Source: CAWUKT01 sp963923035 (GTDB lineage: Bacteria > Bacteroidota > Bacteroidia > J057 > JADKCL01). From it: a DNA stretch of 50,003 bases. Positions 19,048 to 28,900 of the stretch are shown here, piece after piece. The stretch lies in assembly GCA_963923035.1 (NCBI GenBank), contig CAWUKT010000052.1, positions 1 to 50,003 on the forward strand. Reading direction: 5' to 3'. Position 1 is the first letter of the stretch; each line of letters starts with the position of its first letter. The position numbers and the translations under genes were made by a program. The notes beneath the pieces are model-generated. The model saw only the letters and a list, made by a program, of their open reading frames with translations, was not told the DNA's origin and did no database searches.

Positions 19048-20352
19048 TCAATTGAATTTGTTGTTGATGATGATCTTCGAAAGGGCGAGTTGGGTGGAGA
19101 TGCGGGCTGAATTGACGGAGTAGGTCGCGTTGACCATGGCTTCGTAGCTGTTCAGGAGATCGTCCACGCTGATCAGGCCTTCCTTGTAGAGGTTGAGGTT
19201 CTTCTCGTAGGTATCGATGTTCAGTTGTTGAATGCTTTCGGCGAGGTTAAGGTTTTCCCAGGCCTCGGCGTAGGTGTTTTCAAGGCGTTTCGCCTCTACC
19301 CGGGCCGTGGTGCGGGCCTGCTCGAGTTCCTGGTTGGCAATTTCCAGGTCGAACTTGGCGCGTTGGAGTTGGGAAATGCTGTTGCTCGTGGGCAGGGTAA
19401 TGTTGAGCCGGAGCCCGACGTAGTTGCTGTTGATCCAGTCGCCCGTGACGGGCTGGAATTCCTGGTTGTTGAGCTGGAAGGTATTGCCCGCGAAGAAGGA
19501 CAGCGAGGGGTACATCACCGAGCGGCTCTGCTTCAGGCTCTGGATGGAATAGGCTTGGTTGAGCATCTCCGTTTTCAGCGTCAGCTGATTCATGCGGGCC
19601 TCCGGCGCCTCCGCCATGACCGACATGGACGCCGCGTCATAGACCTCCAATTCCTCGTCCTCTGGAATGTTGAGCAAGAGCTTCAGGGTCAGGTGCGCGT
19701 CCTTCAGCAAATAGCCGATTTGCTTCAGGCTCTTGGCGCTGTTCAGCTGGTTGACCTTGGTATTGTTGAGCGCCTGAGCTCCTACGAGACCCGCATCAAA
19801 CTTGTTCTGCGTGATTTGCAGCACCGAATCGGCAATGACCAGGTTCTCTTCGGCACTCGCCTGCTGCTGGTTCAGGTTGACGATGTTGTAGTAAACGTCC
19901 GCCAGGTTCTCCTGGAGCTTTTGGCGGCTCAGTTCTCCATTCGCCGCGGCAATGTCCGAATTGATCTGGGCGAGGCGGTACGCGGACCAACCGCCCGGAT
20001 TCACAAGTTGCAGGTCCAGGGTCTGGGAAAGGTTGGTGGTATAAGGCACCCCCGTCCGCAATTCCACATTGGAGCCCGGCTCTCCCCCGAAAATCTCGGC
20101 CGGGAGCAAGGTCACCGGCAGATTGGTATAGTGGGTGAAGGTGGTCGGAAGGCTGATGGTGGGGTTCACAATTCCCAGGCGGGAAGTGGATTCGTTCTGG
20201 CGGGCCTGCTGGGAGCGTAGATTGCTGATGACCAGGTCGATGTTGGCACTGTCAGCAAATACAAACACCTCCTCCAGGCTGCGGAAGCTCTGTTGGGCCA
20301 GCCCGACTTGGGCCGTCAACAGGAATAGGAGATATAGAAGTGGTTTTTTCAT
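19048..20352 (-). CDS. TolC-like outer-membrane efflux protein
   Basis: A 434-aa outer-membrane channel. The signal peptide MKKPLLYLLFLLTAQVGLAQ is followed by two related halves rich in long amphipathic helices. The first has LSRQKLQENLADVYYNIVNLNQQQASAEENL; the second has the matching ARTTARVEAKRLENTYAEAWENL and LNLYKEGLISVDDLLNSYEAMVNA, the usual OEP repeats. The start at 20352 is chosen for the signal peptide; a frame seven codons longer lacks any benefit. It opens the exporter genes, 130 bases after the response regulator, so it may be read from its own promoter or as part of one long operon. Confidence 0.93.
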   Translation of the reverse strand: MKKPLLYLLFLLTAQVGLAQQSFRSLEEVFVFADSANIDLVISNLRSQQARQNESTSRLGIVNPTISLPTTFTHYTNLPVTLLPAEIFGGEPGSNVELRTGVPYTTNLSQTLDLQLVNPGGWSAYRLAQINSDIAAANGELSRQKLQENLADVYYNIVNLNQQQASAEENLVIADSVLQITQNKFDAGLVGAQALNNTKVNQLNSAKSLKQIGYLLKDAHLTLKLLLNIPEDEELEVYDAASMSVMAEAPEARMNQLTLKTEMLNQAYSIQSLKQSRSVMYPSLSFFAGNTFQLNNQEFQPVTGDWINSNYVGLRLNITLPTSNSISQLQRAKFDLEIANQELEQARTTARVEAKRLENTYAEAWENLNLAESIQQLNIDTYEKNLNLYKEGLISVDDLLNSYEAMVNATYSVNSARISTQLALSKIIINNKFN

Positions 20353-20483
20353 TTGACTTGTCTGGAATGACAAATCAAAAATGGAGGAGGGAAGCCTTTA
20401 TTAAAGGAAGAAAAGCGGTGGAATGGACAAAATGGAGGATGGAATGGACAATTCGGGAGGGTCTTGCGGGAAGGCGGTTCCCC

Positions 20484-21239
20484 TTAGTGGTGGCTCAGCC
20501 AGTCGAGGAAGGCCTTGGTTTTGACCTTGCCGACGAGGATCTGGTCTTCGAAGGGAACCTTGAGGTTGACCAGCAGCTTTCGTTTGAAATGCTGCGAGGC
20601 GTCCTTCACCGCGACGCGGTGGATGAGGTGCTGGCGGTTGGCCCGGAAGAAGGCCGGCGCATAGGAGGCCTCCAGGCTGTCCATCTTCTTGTTGATCACA
20701 TATTTCTCCCCGGTGAGGGTATAGGCCCAGACGATCTCGTGCTTGATGAAGAAGAGGGCGATGTCCTCGAGGGGCATGGGAATGTACTTTTCCCCTTTGT
20801 GGACGATGATGGAGGTCTTTTGGGGCGTGAACAGCCGGGCCGTGATGGCCTGGGTGATGGCTTCGAGGTCCGGCTGAGCCGGTTGCCGGAGCTGTTGGTA
20901 TTTGTCGATCGCCTTTTTGACTGTCTCCCGCTCGAACGGCTTCAGGATATAGTCGATGGAGTGGGTATTGAAGGCCTCGAGGGCGTATTGATCGAAGGCC
21001 GTACAAAAGACGATGGGAGCGGAATGGGAGACTTGCTGGAAAATCTCAAAGCTCAGCCCATCGTTGAGTTGGATGTCCGAGAAGATGAGGTCAATGGGCG
21101 CCTGCGTCTTCAAAAAGGAAATACTTTCCTCCACTGAGGGCAATATCTCCACGATTTCTGCCACCGGATGAACCTCACAGATGGTCCGCTCCAGGTCCTT
21201 GGCGGTATACAACTCGTCTTCTATGATCAGGATTTTCAT
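20484..21239 (-). CDS. LytTR-family response regulator
   Basis: A 251-aa transcription regulator. Receiver domain 1-120: acidic pair in IIEDEL, phosphoacceptor Asp55 in FSDIQLNDG, Thr80 and Lys100 in YILKPF. The LytTR DNA-binding domain occupies about 150-250, with KHEIVWAYTLTGEKYVINKKMDSLE and RANRQHLIHRVAVKD. Its ATG overlaps the kinase stop as ATGA, so the two are co-translated. LytTR regulators often control adjacent transport genes, and the exporter genes lie immediately downstream on the same strand. Confidence 0.95.
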   Translation of the reverse strand: MKILIIEDELYTAKDLERTICEVHPVAEIVEILPSVEESISFLKTQAPIDLIFSDIQLNDGLSFEIFQQVSHSAPIVFCTAFDQYALEAFNTHSIDYILKPFERETVKKAIDKYQQLRQPAQPDLEAITQAITARLFTPQKTSIIVHKGEKYIPMPLEDIALFFIKHEIVWAYTLTGEKYVINKKMDSLEASYAPAFFRANRQHLIHRVAVKDASQHFKRKLLVNLKVPFEDQILVGKVKTKAFLDWLSHH

Positions 21240-22234
21240 GGCTTCAGGACTGGGATTTTGACCAGGAAGGTGGTTTCGGTGTCCTCCACGTGAATGTGCG
21301 AACCGTTGGTCAGTTCATAGCGCTTGTTGAGATTGGCGAGTCCCGTTTCATTCCGCTCCGTCAATTTCAACCCCGCTTTTTCATTCCACACCACCAATTG
21401 CTCCCCCTTATACGTGATGTTGAACCGCAGGGGCTTCTTCTGGCTGAAGTAGTTGTGCTTGAAAATGTTCTCGATCAGCGTCTGAAGGGCGAAAACGGGC
21501 AGGCGGTGGGCGCGGACGGCGGTGGGAATGTCAATGGTATAGGTAAAGGCATCTCCAAACCGGATGGACTGCAATTCGATGTAGTTGAGGGTGAAGTCGA
21601 GCTCCTGCTCAATGGTGGTGAGGTCGTCGGTTTGGTTGGCAAATGAATACCGGAGGAAATTGGAGAGCTTGACGACGTAGGTTTCGGCATCTTCCTGGCT
21701 TTCGCCGATCAGGGCCTTGAGGGTGCTCATGGCATTGAAGAGGAAATGGGGCTGCATCTGGCGAATGAGGGACTGTTTCTGGGCCTCGAGGTTTTCGATG
21801 CGGAGCTTGTCAATGGTGGCCTGGGCCATGCGCTTGGCTTCCTGGGAGCGGAGGAGTTCAATGATGACCCAAACGATGACATTGATGATGAGGCTGTTGA
21901 GGGCCGGGACCAAGGTGGTGTCGACGGGGAGGTCCTGGATGAATTGGGGGATGGGAACGAGGGAGCGGAGGAAAAGGTTGATGGGAAAAATCACCCCAAA
22001 GCTGGTGAGGTAGAGGAAAATCATTTTCCCTTTCCGCCAATAACGGACCAGCAGGATATTGATGGTCCAGATCATTGTGATGTTGACGGTTATGAGTCCC
22101 ATCACCGTCAGGATCAAATTCGTCGCCCCTTGAGCGAGGAAATAGGCCGGAAATATGCCCACCCCGACCACCAGGGGAATGGTGACGACAGCGACGAGGA
22201 TGAGTCGGCGGAAAAAATTGCGGGACAGTTCCAT
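21236..22234 (-). CDS. LytS-type sensor histidine kinase
   Basis: A 332-aa membrane kinase of the His_kinase (PF06580) class. Four hydrophobic segments lie in the first 130 residues (about 12-35, 40-62, 72-90, 108-128), with no large extracellular domain. A linking helix follows, then the phosphoacceptor His163 in QMQPHFLFNAM. The N-box is Asn256 in ALQTLIENIFKHN, and a shortened glycine box is NETGLANLNKRYELTN. The start at 22234 (MELSRNFF) is preferred; a longer frame to 22300 adds 22 hydrophilic residues before the first helix. It is paired with the LytTR regulator by an ATGA overlap. Confidence 0.93.
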   Translation of the reverse strand: MELSRNFFRRLILVAVVTIPLVVGVGIFPAYFLAQGATNLILTVMGLITVNITMIWTINILLVRYWRKGKMIFLYLTSFGVIFPINLFLRSLVPIPQFIQDLPVDTTLVPALNSLIINVIVWVIIELLRSQEAKRMAQATIDKLRIENLEAQKQSLIRQMQPHFLFNAMSTLKALIGESQEDAETYVVKLSNFLRYSFANQTDDLTTIEQELDFTLNYIELQSIRFGDAFTYTIDIPTAVRAHRLPVFALQTLIENIFKHNYFSQKKPLRFNITYKGEQLVVWNEKAGLKLTERNETGLANLNKRYELTNGSHIHVEDTETTFLVKIPVLKP

Positions 22235-22519
22235 GAGCAGATTAAAAATGGGTTCTATTTCCGAATTCCCAAAATCTGTTTCCCCCCTCCGGCCCTTCAA
22301 ATCGGGGAATTATAGATGGGGAAAACGTCAGGGACCAACCAATCAGCCTTTTTTGTATATTGGGTGAGAGAACTAAACGGTTTTAGGAGGGAAAATCGCT
22401 GACTTATCGGGCTTTGGCAGTGCTCAAAGTGTCGTCAAAGGACCATTCAAGTCCTCCTCATTTCTTCCGTTTTTATTAATTTTAAAGTTCAAACATTTTT
22501 GGGTCGCCGATATTAAAGT
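22235..22519. other. divergent intergenic region between kinase and T9SS surface-protein genes
   Basis: About 285 AT-richer bases. It holds TTTGTATATTGGGTGA at 22352-22367, which recurs almost exactly before the next giant surface-protein gene, and a weak AGGAC/GTCCT pair near 22440. No ORF or RNA gene is seen. Confidence 0.4.
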
Positions 22520-25500
22520 ATGAACGATTTCAACCCTACTACTTACTTGCTGCTACACACATACCGAAAACTCTTGATCGTCCTTCTGGCTTTGCTGGGG
22601 GGAGTGGGTACTGCCTGGGGGCAATACTGTACTTCCGGGGCCACGAGTACTGCTGACTCAAATTGTGAGGAGGTGATTTTCAATACCATCTCCAACAATA
22701 CCGCGGGTGCTTGTGCGACTTATTCCGACTTTACCACTCAATCCACCAACGTCACGATTGGCAACAGCTACAATATTTCGGTGCGGATGGGTACCTGTGG
22801 GGGTAGTTTTACGAAATCGGGCAAGGTCTACATTGACTGGAACCAGGACCAGGACTTTACCGATCCGGGCGAAGAAGTCTTCACTTGTGGTCCGGGTTCG
22901 GCCACCACGACTTATACGGGTAATGTGACGGTTCCTCCGGCCGCGGTACTCGGTTCCACCCGCATGCGGGTGGTCGTAGAAGAGACCGGCTCCCTCAACA
23001 ACGTCAACCCCTGCGGTAGCTTTACCTGGGGCGAGACGGAAGACTATACCATCAATGTGAACCCCTCGTCTCCCGACGACATCGGCCTCACGGCCATCAA
23101 CGCGCCGAGCTCAGGTTGTAACCTGTCCACGGCCGAGAACGTGACCGTAACCATCACCAACCTTGGTACGAACAGCCAGTCCGTATACAACGCCTCCTTC
23201 CAGGTGGGCGCCGGTCCGGTCGTCACCGAAGCGGTCAACGTCACCCTGGCTTCCGGTGCATCTACCACCTATACCTTCACCGGCACCGCCAACCTCTCCG
23301 TTCCTGGCAACTATACCATCACGGCCTGGACCACGATGACCTCCGATACCGTCCCGGTCAACGATTCCTCTTCGATCTCCGTAACCTCCGTCCCCGGAGT
23401 TTCGGTCTATCCCTACTATGAAGACTTCGAATCTGGCAACGGTGGCTGGTTGGCCGGCGGCACCAACTCTTCCTGGGCCCTCGGCCCGCCCGCCAAAGCG
23501 ACCATTCAGGGCGCTACCTCCGGTATCAACGCTTACGTGACCGGCGGCCTTGGCTTCACGACGTACAACCCGAATGAGGATTCCCGCGTACTGGGACCTT
23601 GTTTTGATTTCTCCGCCCTCCAAAACCCCTGGATTTCCTTGAGTGTATGGTGGGATTCGGAAAATAACTGGGACGGCTCCAACCTCCAGGCCTCGACCGA
23701 CTTCGGTGTGACCTGGGTCAATGTGGGGAATGCCTTTGATCCCGGTAACTGGTACAACAACAATGGCGTGATCGCCCAGCCCGGTGGTTCGAGCGAAGCC
23801 TGGTGTGGAGGTGCCTTCGGCAGCCCGACCGGCAGTGGCTCCTGGGTCACGGCGGCCCACCGTCTGGATGGCCTGGCCGGTCAGCAGTCGGTTCGCCTGC
23901 GGATTACCTTTGGTTCGGACGGCTCCGTTCAGGACGATGGCTTTGCCTTCGATGACATCCGGATCGCCGAAGGTCCGGTGGCGAGCCTGGGACCGGATAC
24001 GCTGTTGTGTGGCGGGGATACGCTCTTCGCCGATGGCGGCAACTTCGCCCAGTTCGCGTGGACGGGTGGGGGCCAGAGCCAGATCGATACGATCACCCAG
24101 GCCGGGACCTATATCGTCCAGGTGACCGACTCCAATGGTTTCTTTGACTTTGATACCATTGTCGTCTCCTACTCGATTCCGAGTGTGAATATCGGACCGG
24201 ATTCCACGATTTGCCCCGAGGACACCCTGATCCTGGTTGCAGACAGCACCACTTCTTACCTGTGGCACGACGGATCCGTGAACCAGACCTTTGCGGCTAC
24301 TTCCGGTGGTGCCAAGTTTGTGACGGTCACGGACTCAGTGGGATGTACCGATTCGGATACGATGATTTTGACCATTGCGATTCCGCCCTCGCTGGATCTG
24401 GGCAACGATACCACGGTTTGTGCCGGTAGTCCGGTGACCCTGGATGCGGGAGGTGGTCCGACCGGAACCGTTTATGGTTGGAACTTTGGGCCCACCAGTC
24501 AGGTGGTGGTCATCAGTTCGCCGGGAGAATACATTGCGGCCGTGACGACCCCGGGTGGATGTGCCGCGGTCGATACCGTCGAAATCTTCAACTTCCCGGC
24601 CCCTGGCGTGCAATTGGGGCCGGACCGGGTCCAATGTGGTACGTATACCCTGGATGCAGGTGCGGGTCAAGCCTCCTATGTATGGAGCACGGGTGACCAG
24701 ACCCAGACCATCTCGTTGAGTTCGGGTGGCCCCATTTCGGTGACCGTGACCAACTCCGATGGCTGTACCCAATCCGATACTGTCAATATTACCCACGGCA
24801 GCGAGCCGACGGTCAATATTGGCCCCGACCAGATTCTGTGCAATGGCCAGAACATTACCCTGGACGCCGGCAACCCCGGTAGCTCCTACTTCTGGTCTAC
24901 AGGTGCCAGCTCCCAGACCTTGAATGTGACCTCACCTGGTTTGTACATCGTCCTGGTAACCGATCAGGCGGGTTGTGAAGGCTCCGACACCGTGTCCATT
25001 GCAGGTTCCTTGTTGAATGTGAACCTCGGACCGGACCAATCCATTTGTGGAAATGGTGGCCTCGTACTGGACGCCGGGAACCCCGGTCAGACCTTCGCGT
25101 GGTCGACGGGAGACAATTCCCAGACGGTCTTCATTGCGAATCCGGGGACCTATACCGTCACGGTGACGGATCAGTCCGGCTGTGATGCGACGGACGATAT
25201 CAATATCTCCGCGCTGCCGGGAATCTCTGGCGATTTCGGGCATCCTTCGATGGCCGACCTGTTGTTCCCCGTCCAATTCAGCGATTCTTCCAGCCCGACT
25301 CCCGTCCAATGGTTCTGGGACTTCGGTGACGGCGGCAGTAGTACCCAGCAGAACCCCAGCCATACCTACCAGGCGCTGGGCACCTTCACGGTCACTTTGA
25401 TCGTGAGCGATGGTACCTGCCGGGATACCGTGACCTCTACGATTGAGGTCAGCAATATCATTGCTGTGGACGAGGAATTGGGTGCGCGGAGCTTTGAGCT

Positions 25501-25732
25501 GTACCCGAACCCCTCCAGCGGCATTTTCCACCTCTCCTTCGAATTGGATCAGGCCAAGGGGATTGAGATTGAAGTCCTGGACCTGAATGGCCGCCGCATC
25601 ATGGGTGAAGCCTTGTCCCGCCGGATCAACTATCAGGGGGACCTTGATCTCAGCACCCAGCCCCAAGGCGTCTACCTGCTCCGAATCCGGGCGGGAGAAG
25701 GGGTAACGTATCGAAAACTTATCCGACAATAG
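22520..25732 (+). CDS. T9SS-secreted surface protein with GEVED, Ig-like and PKD domains
   Basis: A 1070-aa exported protein. The signal peptide ends about residue 34 (GTAWGQ). A GEVED-type domain spans about 40-175 (FTWGETEDYTINV near its end). Then comes a CARDB-like domain (about 178-295), a beta-sandwich region with ESGNGGWLAGG (about 300-485), and six or so Ig-like repeats of about 75-80 residues, each starting L-G-P-D-x-x-x-C and containing W-S-T-G/D. A PKD domain follows (WFWDFGDGGSS near 930), then a type A C-terminal sorting domain (FELYPNPSSG to the end, about 990-1070). The CTD directs passage through the type IX system and anchoring on the cell surface. Likely an adhesin or matrix protein; no enzyme domain is visible. 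Confidence 0.94.
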   Translation: MNDFNPTTYLLLHTYRKLLIVLLALLGGVGTAWGQYCTSGATSTADSNCEEVIFNTISNNTAGACATYSDFTTQSTNVTIGNSYNISVRMGTCGGSFTKSGKVYIDWNQDQDFTDPGEEVFTCGPGSATTTYTGNVTVPPAAVLGSTRMRVVVEETGSLNNVNPCGSFTWGETEDYTINVNPSSPDDIGLTAINAPSSGCNLSTAENVTVTITNLGTNSQSVYNASFQVGAGPVVTEAVNVTLASGASTTYTFTGTANLSVPGNYTITAWTTMTSDTVPVNDSSSISVTSVPGVSVYPYYEDFESGNGGWLAGGTNSSWALGPPAKATIQGATSGINAYVTGGLGFTTYNPNEDSRVLGPCFDFSALQNPWISLSVWWDSENNWDGSNLQASTDFGVTWVNVGNAFDPGNWYNNNGVIAQPGGSSEAWCGGAFGSPTGSGSWVTAAHRLDGLAGQQSVRLRITFGSDGSVQDDGFAFDDIRIAEGPVASLGPDTLLCGGDTLFADGGNFAQFAWTGGGQSQIDTITQAGTYIVQVTDSNGFFDFDTIVVSYSIPSVNIGPDSTICPEDTLILVADSTTSYLWHDGSVNQTFAATSGGAKFVTVTDSVGCTDSDTMILTIAIPPSLDLGNDTTVCAGSPVTLDAGGGPTGTVYGWNFGPTSQVVVISSPGEYIAAVTTPGGCAAVDTVEIFNFPAPGVQLGPDRVQCGTYTLDAGAGQASYVWSTGDQTQTISLSSGGPISVTVTNSDGCTQSDTVNITHGSEPTVNIGPDQILCNGQNITLDAGNPGSSYFWSTGASSQTLNVTSPGLYIVLVTDQAGCEGSDTVSIAGSLLNVNLGPDQSICGNGGLVLDAGNPGQTFAWSTGDNSQTVFIANPGTYTVTVTDQSGCDATDDINISALPGISGDFGHPSMADLLFPVQFSDSSSPTPVQWFWDFGDGGSSTQQNPSHTYQALGTFTVTLIVSDGTCRDTVTSTIEVSNIIAVDEELGARSFELYPNPSSGIFHLSFELDQAKGIEIEVLDLNGRRIMGEALSRRINYQGDLDLSTQPQGVYLLRIRAGEGVTYRKLIRQ

Positions 25733-25829
25733 GTGTTTGTTCACCTTTTGTTCACAGTGAAATAAAGGTGTAAGAATCATCGGGAAATGTGGTCGTTTTG
25801 GAGTTGGAGAAGAGGGTGGGAGAAGCATT

Positions 25830-25845
25830 TATCCGACTGAGCTAC
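25830..25845 (-). other. tRNA D-arm-like fragment
   Basis: On minus this reads GTAGCTCAGTCGGATA, the exact D-arm run of many bacterial tRNA genes. No GAGC follows to close the D-stem, and neither a usable anticodon arm nor a GGTTCRA T-loop is found in the next 60 bases, so it is not an intact tRNA gene. It may be a decayed tRNA end or an integration scar. Confidence 0.4.
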
Positions 25846-25853
25846 AAAATTTT

Positions 25854-25899
25854 AAAGGTGTCCCCAGATGGAAGAAGTCCGTCTGGCGACACCTTTTTT
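25854..25899 (+). terminator. Rho-independent terminator between the two surface-protein genes
   Basis: AAAGGTGTC pairs perfectly with GACACCTTT, with an inner CAGA/TCTG helix, and is followed by six T. It lies 120 bases after the stop of the GEVED/PKD gene and directly before the promoter region of the next one. Confidence 0.85.
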
Positions 25900-25928
25900 A
25901 TACAGCTAGTAATTGTTAGCTAAGTTGT

Positions 25929-25936
25929 TATATTTG
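25929..25936 (+). promoter_or_regulatory. candidate Bacteroidota -7 promoter box
   Basis: TATATTTG matches the TAnnTTTG consensus of the main Bacteroidota sigma factor and lies 40 bases before the ATG of the beta-helix protein. A clean -33 TTTG at the usual distance is not seen; the nearest is TTG at 25913-25915, so the call is tentative. Confidence 0.4.
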
Positions 25937-25975
25937 TGTATTGGGTGAATCAGAAAGTTATTAACCAAAATTGAG

Positions 25976-28900
25976 ATGAGAAGAAGTTTACAACTCTTGT
26001 CGCTGGTAGTCGTTTCCTTCCTTGCTAGCTACCAAATGACATTCGGCCAATTGAATGGTGCTTACACCATTGATGCTAGCGGTGCGGCTAGCGCAACCAA
26101 TTACCAAAACTTTAGCTCGGCTGTGAGTGACATGGCCAACGGTACCCGATCCGATGGGGGTACGCCCAACGGCTCCGGGGTTTCAGGAGCCGTTACGTTT
26201 ACGGTGGCGACCGGCACCTACAACGAGAGCATCAGCATCCCTCAGATTACGGGGGCTTCTGCGGCGAACACCATCACCTTTGACGGTGTGAACCCTGCGA
26301 CCCGTTTGATCACCACCAACTCAACGTCTTCCGGCGGCTCTACCATTCAGTTGAATGGCGCTGATTTTATCCGGATCCGCAACCTGGGCATTGGGAATAC
26401 GGGTTCCTCTGATGGTTTCGGGGTTCAGTTGATCAGTAATGCCAACAACAACGAGATCACCGGCTGCGACATTTCCATCAACCCGAATGGTACCAGCTCT
26501 GACCAGGTTGGTATTATCCTCGGAAACACCATCTCTTCTTATTCTCTCCACGGTCAAAACCTTCTGATTCAAGACAACAACATCTCTGGTGGTTACCTGA
26601 ACGTTGCTGCCAGCGGTCCTTCCGGCACCCAGGCAACCGGCATTGACATCATCGATAACAACCTGGAGGACGCCTACTGGGCGGGCTTCCGTCTGAATTA
26701 TACCCGCAACGGTCAGATTTCCGGAAACAACATCGACCTCCGGACGCAGTACACCTTTGCCTACGGCATGTACTTCCGCTACTGCTCGGAATACGAAATC
26801 TTTGACAACGTCGTCAGCAACCCGGGCGCCTACGGTGTGTACATGTTCAACAACAACTACAACACCCTCGGCACTACAACCATGTACAACAACATGATCG
26901 GGGGTAATTTCCGGGCCACCGGTACCGCCTACGGGGTGTACATGTTCAACTGCCGGACCACGAATGTCTACCACAACAGCTTGCTTCTGGACAACCAGGG
27001 CAGCGGCGCCCGTGGCCTGTACGTCACCGGTAGCCAGTCTACCGGTTTGGACTTCCAGAACAACTCCTTCGCAGTCACCAATACGAGTGGATCGGCCGCG
27101 TACGCGTTCTACATTGTGAATGCCACTTATGTAGACAACATCGACTACAACAACTATTACTGTGCAGGTGGCATCATTGGCCGGATCGGCTCCAGCAGCT
27201 ACAATACGATGGCAGCGCTCCAGGCAGCTTTCACCACCCAAAACCAGAACAGCCAGGAAGGATGGCCGAATTATATCAGCAGTTCCGACCTGCACACGGT
27301 TGGACCGCCCCTGAGCAACTGGGCCAATAACATTGCGGCCATCACGACCGATATCGACGGTCAATCCCGTCCCTTGCCTCCGGACCCCACCAAGGACGTC
27401 GGTGCAGACGAATTCAATATCCCGCCCTTTGACCTGGACATCGCCTCGGTGGTTTCTCCGTTGGTATTGGGCTTGGGCAACAACAACGTCACCGTCGAAC
27501 TCGCCAACAATGGTTCTACCTCTCTGAACGGTACCACGGTTACCCTGCAGTACTCCACGGACGGCGGTACGACCTGGGCGGCAACGGAAAACTTTACGCC
27601 CTCCACCTTGGGCACGCCGGGTTCTACCCAAAACTTCACCTTCGCTACTCCCTGGACCGTGACCACTCCGGGTACCTACAACTTCTGTGTGCGGATCAAC
27701 CCGCAGGTGACGGGTGACCCCGATGCGTCTGACCAGGTGTGCATGAGCGTTTGTACCGGTATGGGCGGTGCCTATACCATCAACTCCGCACTTCCCTCCG
27801 GCGGTACCAACTTCAACTCCTTCACGGATGCCGTGGGCGCGCTGAACAGTTGTGGGATCGTGGCGCCGGTCACGATCAACGTGGCAGCTGGTACCTACAA
27901 CGAAACGGTGGACCTGGGCGTGATTCCGGGAGCTTCCGCGACCAATACCGTCACCTTTGACGGGGGCAACGTGGCTTCCTGTACCCTGACCTTTACCTTT
28001 ACCACCACGAACAATTCGGTCATCCGCCTCGACGGTACGGATTATACGACCTTCCGGAACATGACCATCGACATTCCGGGTTCGAGTGGCTACGGGGTTT
28101 GGTTCCAGAATGGAGCCGACTACAATACCATCGAGGATTGCCAGATCCTGATGCCCTTGCAGTCCACGAGCTTCTCCCATATTGGGATCCTGTTCTCCGG
28201 TGTGAACTACTTCAGCTACGGAAATACGGGTAACTACAATACGATCAACAACAACCTGATCCAGGGGGGCTACTATGGCATTCGAATGAATGGTGCCACG
28301 ACCACGGACTTTGTGGATGGAAACGTAGTGACCAATAACAATATCCGCGAGTTCTACTACTACGGCTACTACGGTCGTTACGTAGGATTCCCGACCATCT
28401 CCGGCAATACCATGACGGGCCGTACCGGTGGTACCGTGTCCAGCTATGGCATCTACGCCTACTACTGTGGCGGTGACTTCGTCTTCGAAGACAACGTCAT
28501 CCACAGTGTCGGTCTCCGGGGGATTTACCTCTACTACGGTAACTATACGAATACTGGTCGCGGCCGCATCGTGAACAACATGGTGGGCGCGAACTATACG
28601 TCTACCTCCTCGGCGGCTTACGGCCTCTATATGTTCAACGTGAAAGACGTTGACATCTACCACAACTCCTTCGATGTTGGTCCCAAGAACGGGTACACCG
28701 GTTATATCTCCGGTTCCCAGTCTGACAGTGTGCGGATCGTCAACAACATCTTTGTGAGCCGGGCGGGGGCGCAGGCGTTCTACGTCTCCTCCACCGCGCT
28801 TTCCGGCATCCAGGAGATGGACTACAACAACTACTATGCGGGTGGCAGCGGTACCTTGGTTTACTTCGGAACCTCACACCCCAATATTTCTTCCCTCAAA

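Noticed and set aside
25780..25900. Intact tRNA gene on minus around the D-arm-like run
   Set aside because: D-stem does not close, and no anticodon arm or GGTTCRA T-loop follows at the right distance.
26321..28663. 780-codon open frame on minus inside the beta-helix gene
   Set aside because: It is the antisense shadow of a GC-rich repetitive gene; the product is Val/Gly/Arg/His-biased with no family resemblance. The same applies to long minus frames at 6384-8207, 14251-15942, 28874-30487 and 46107-47627.
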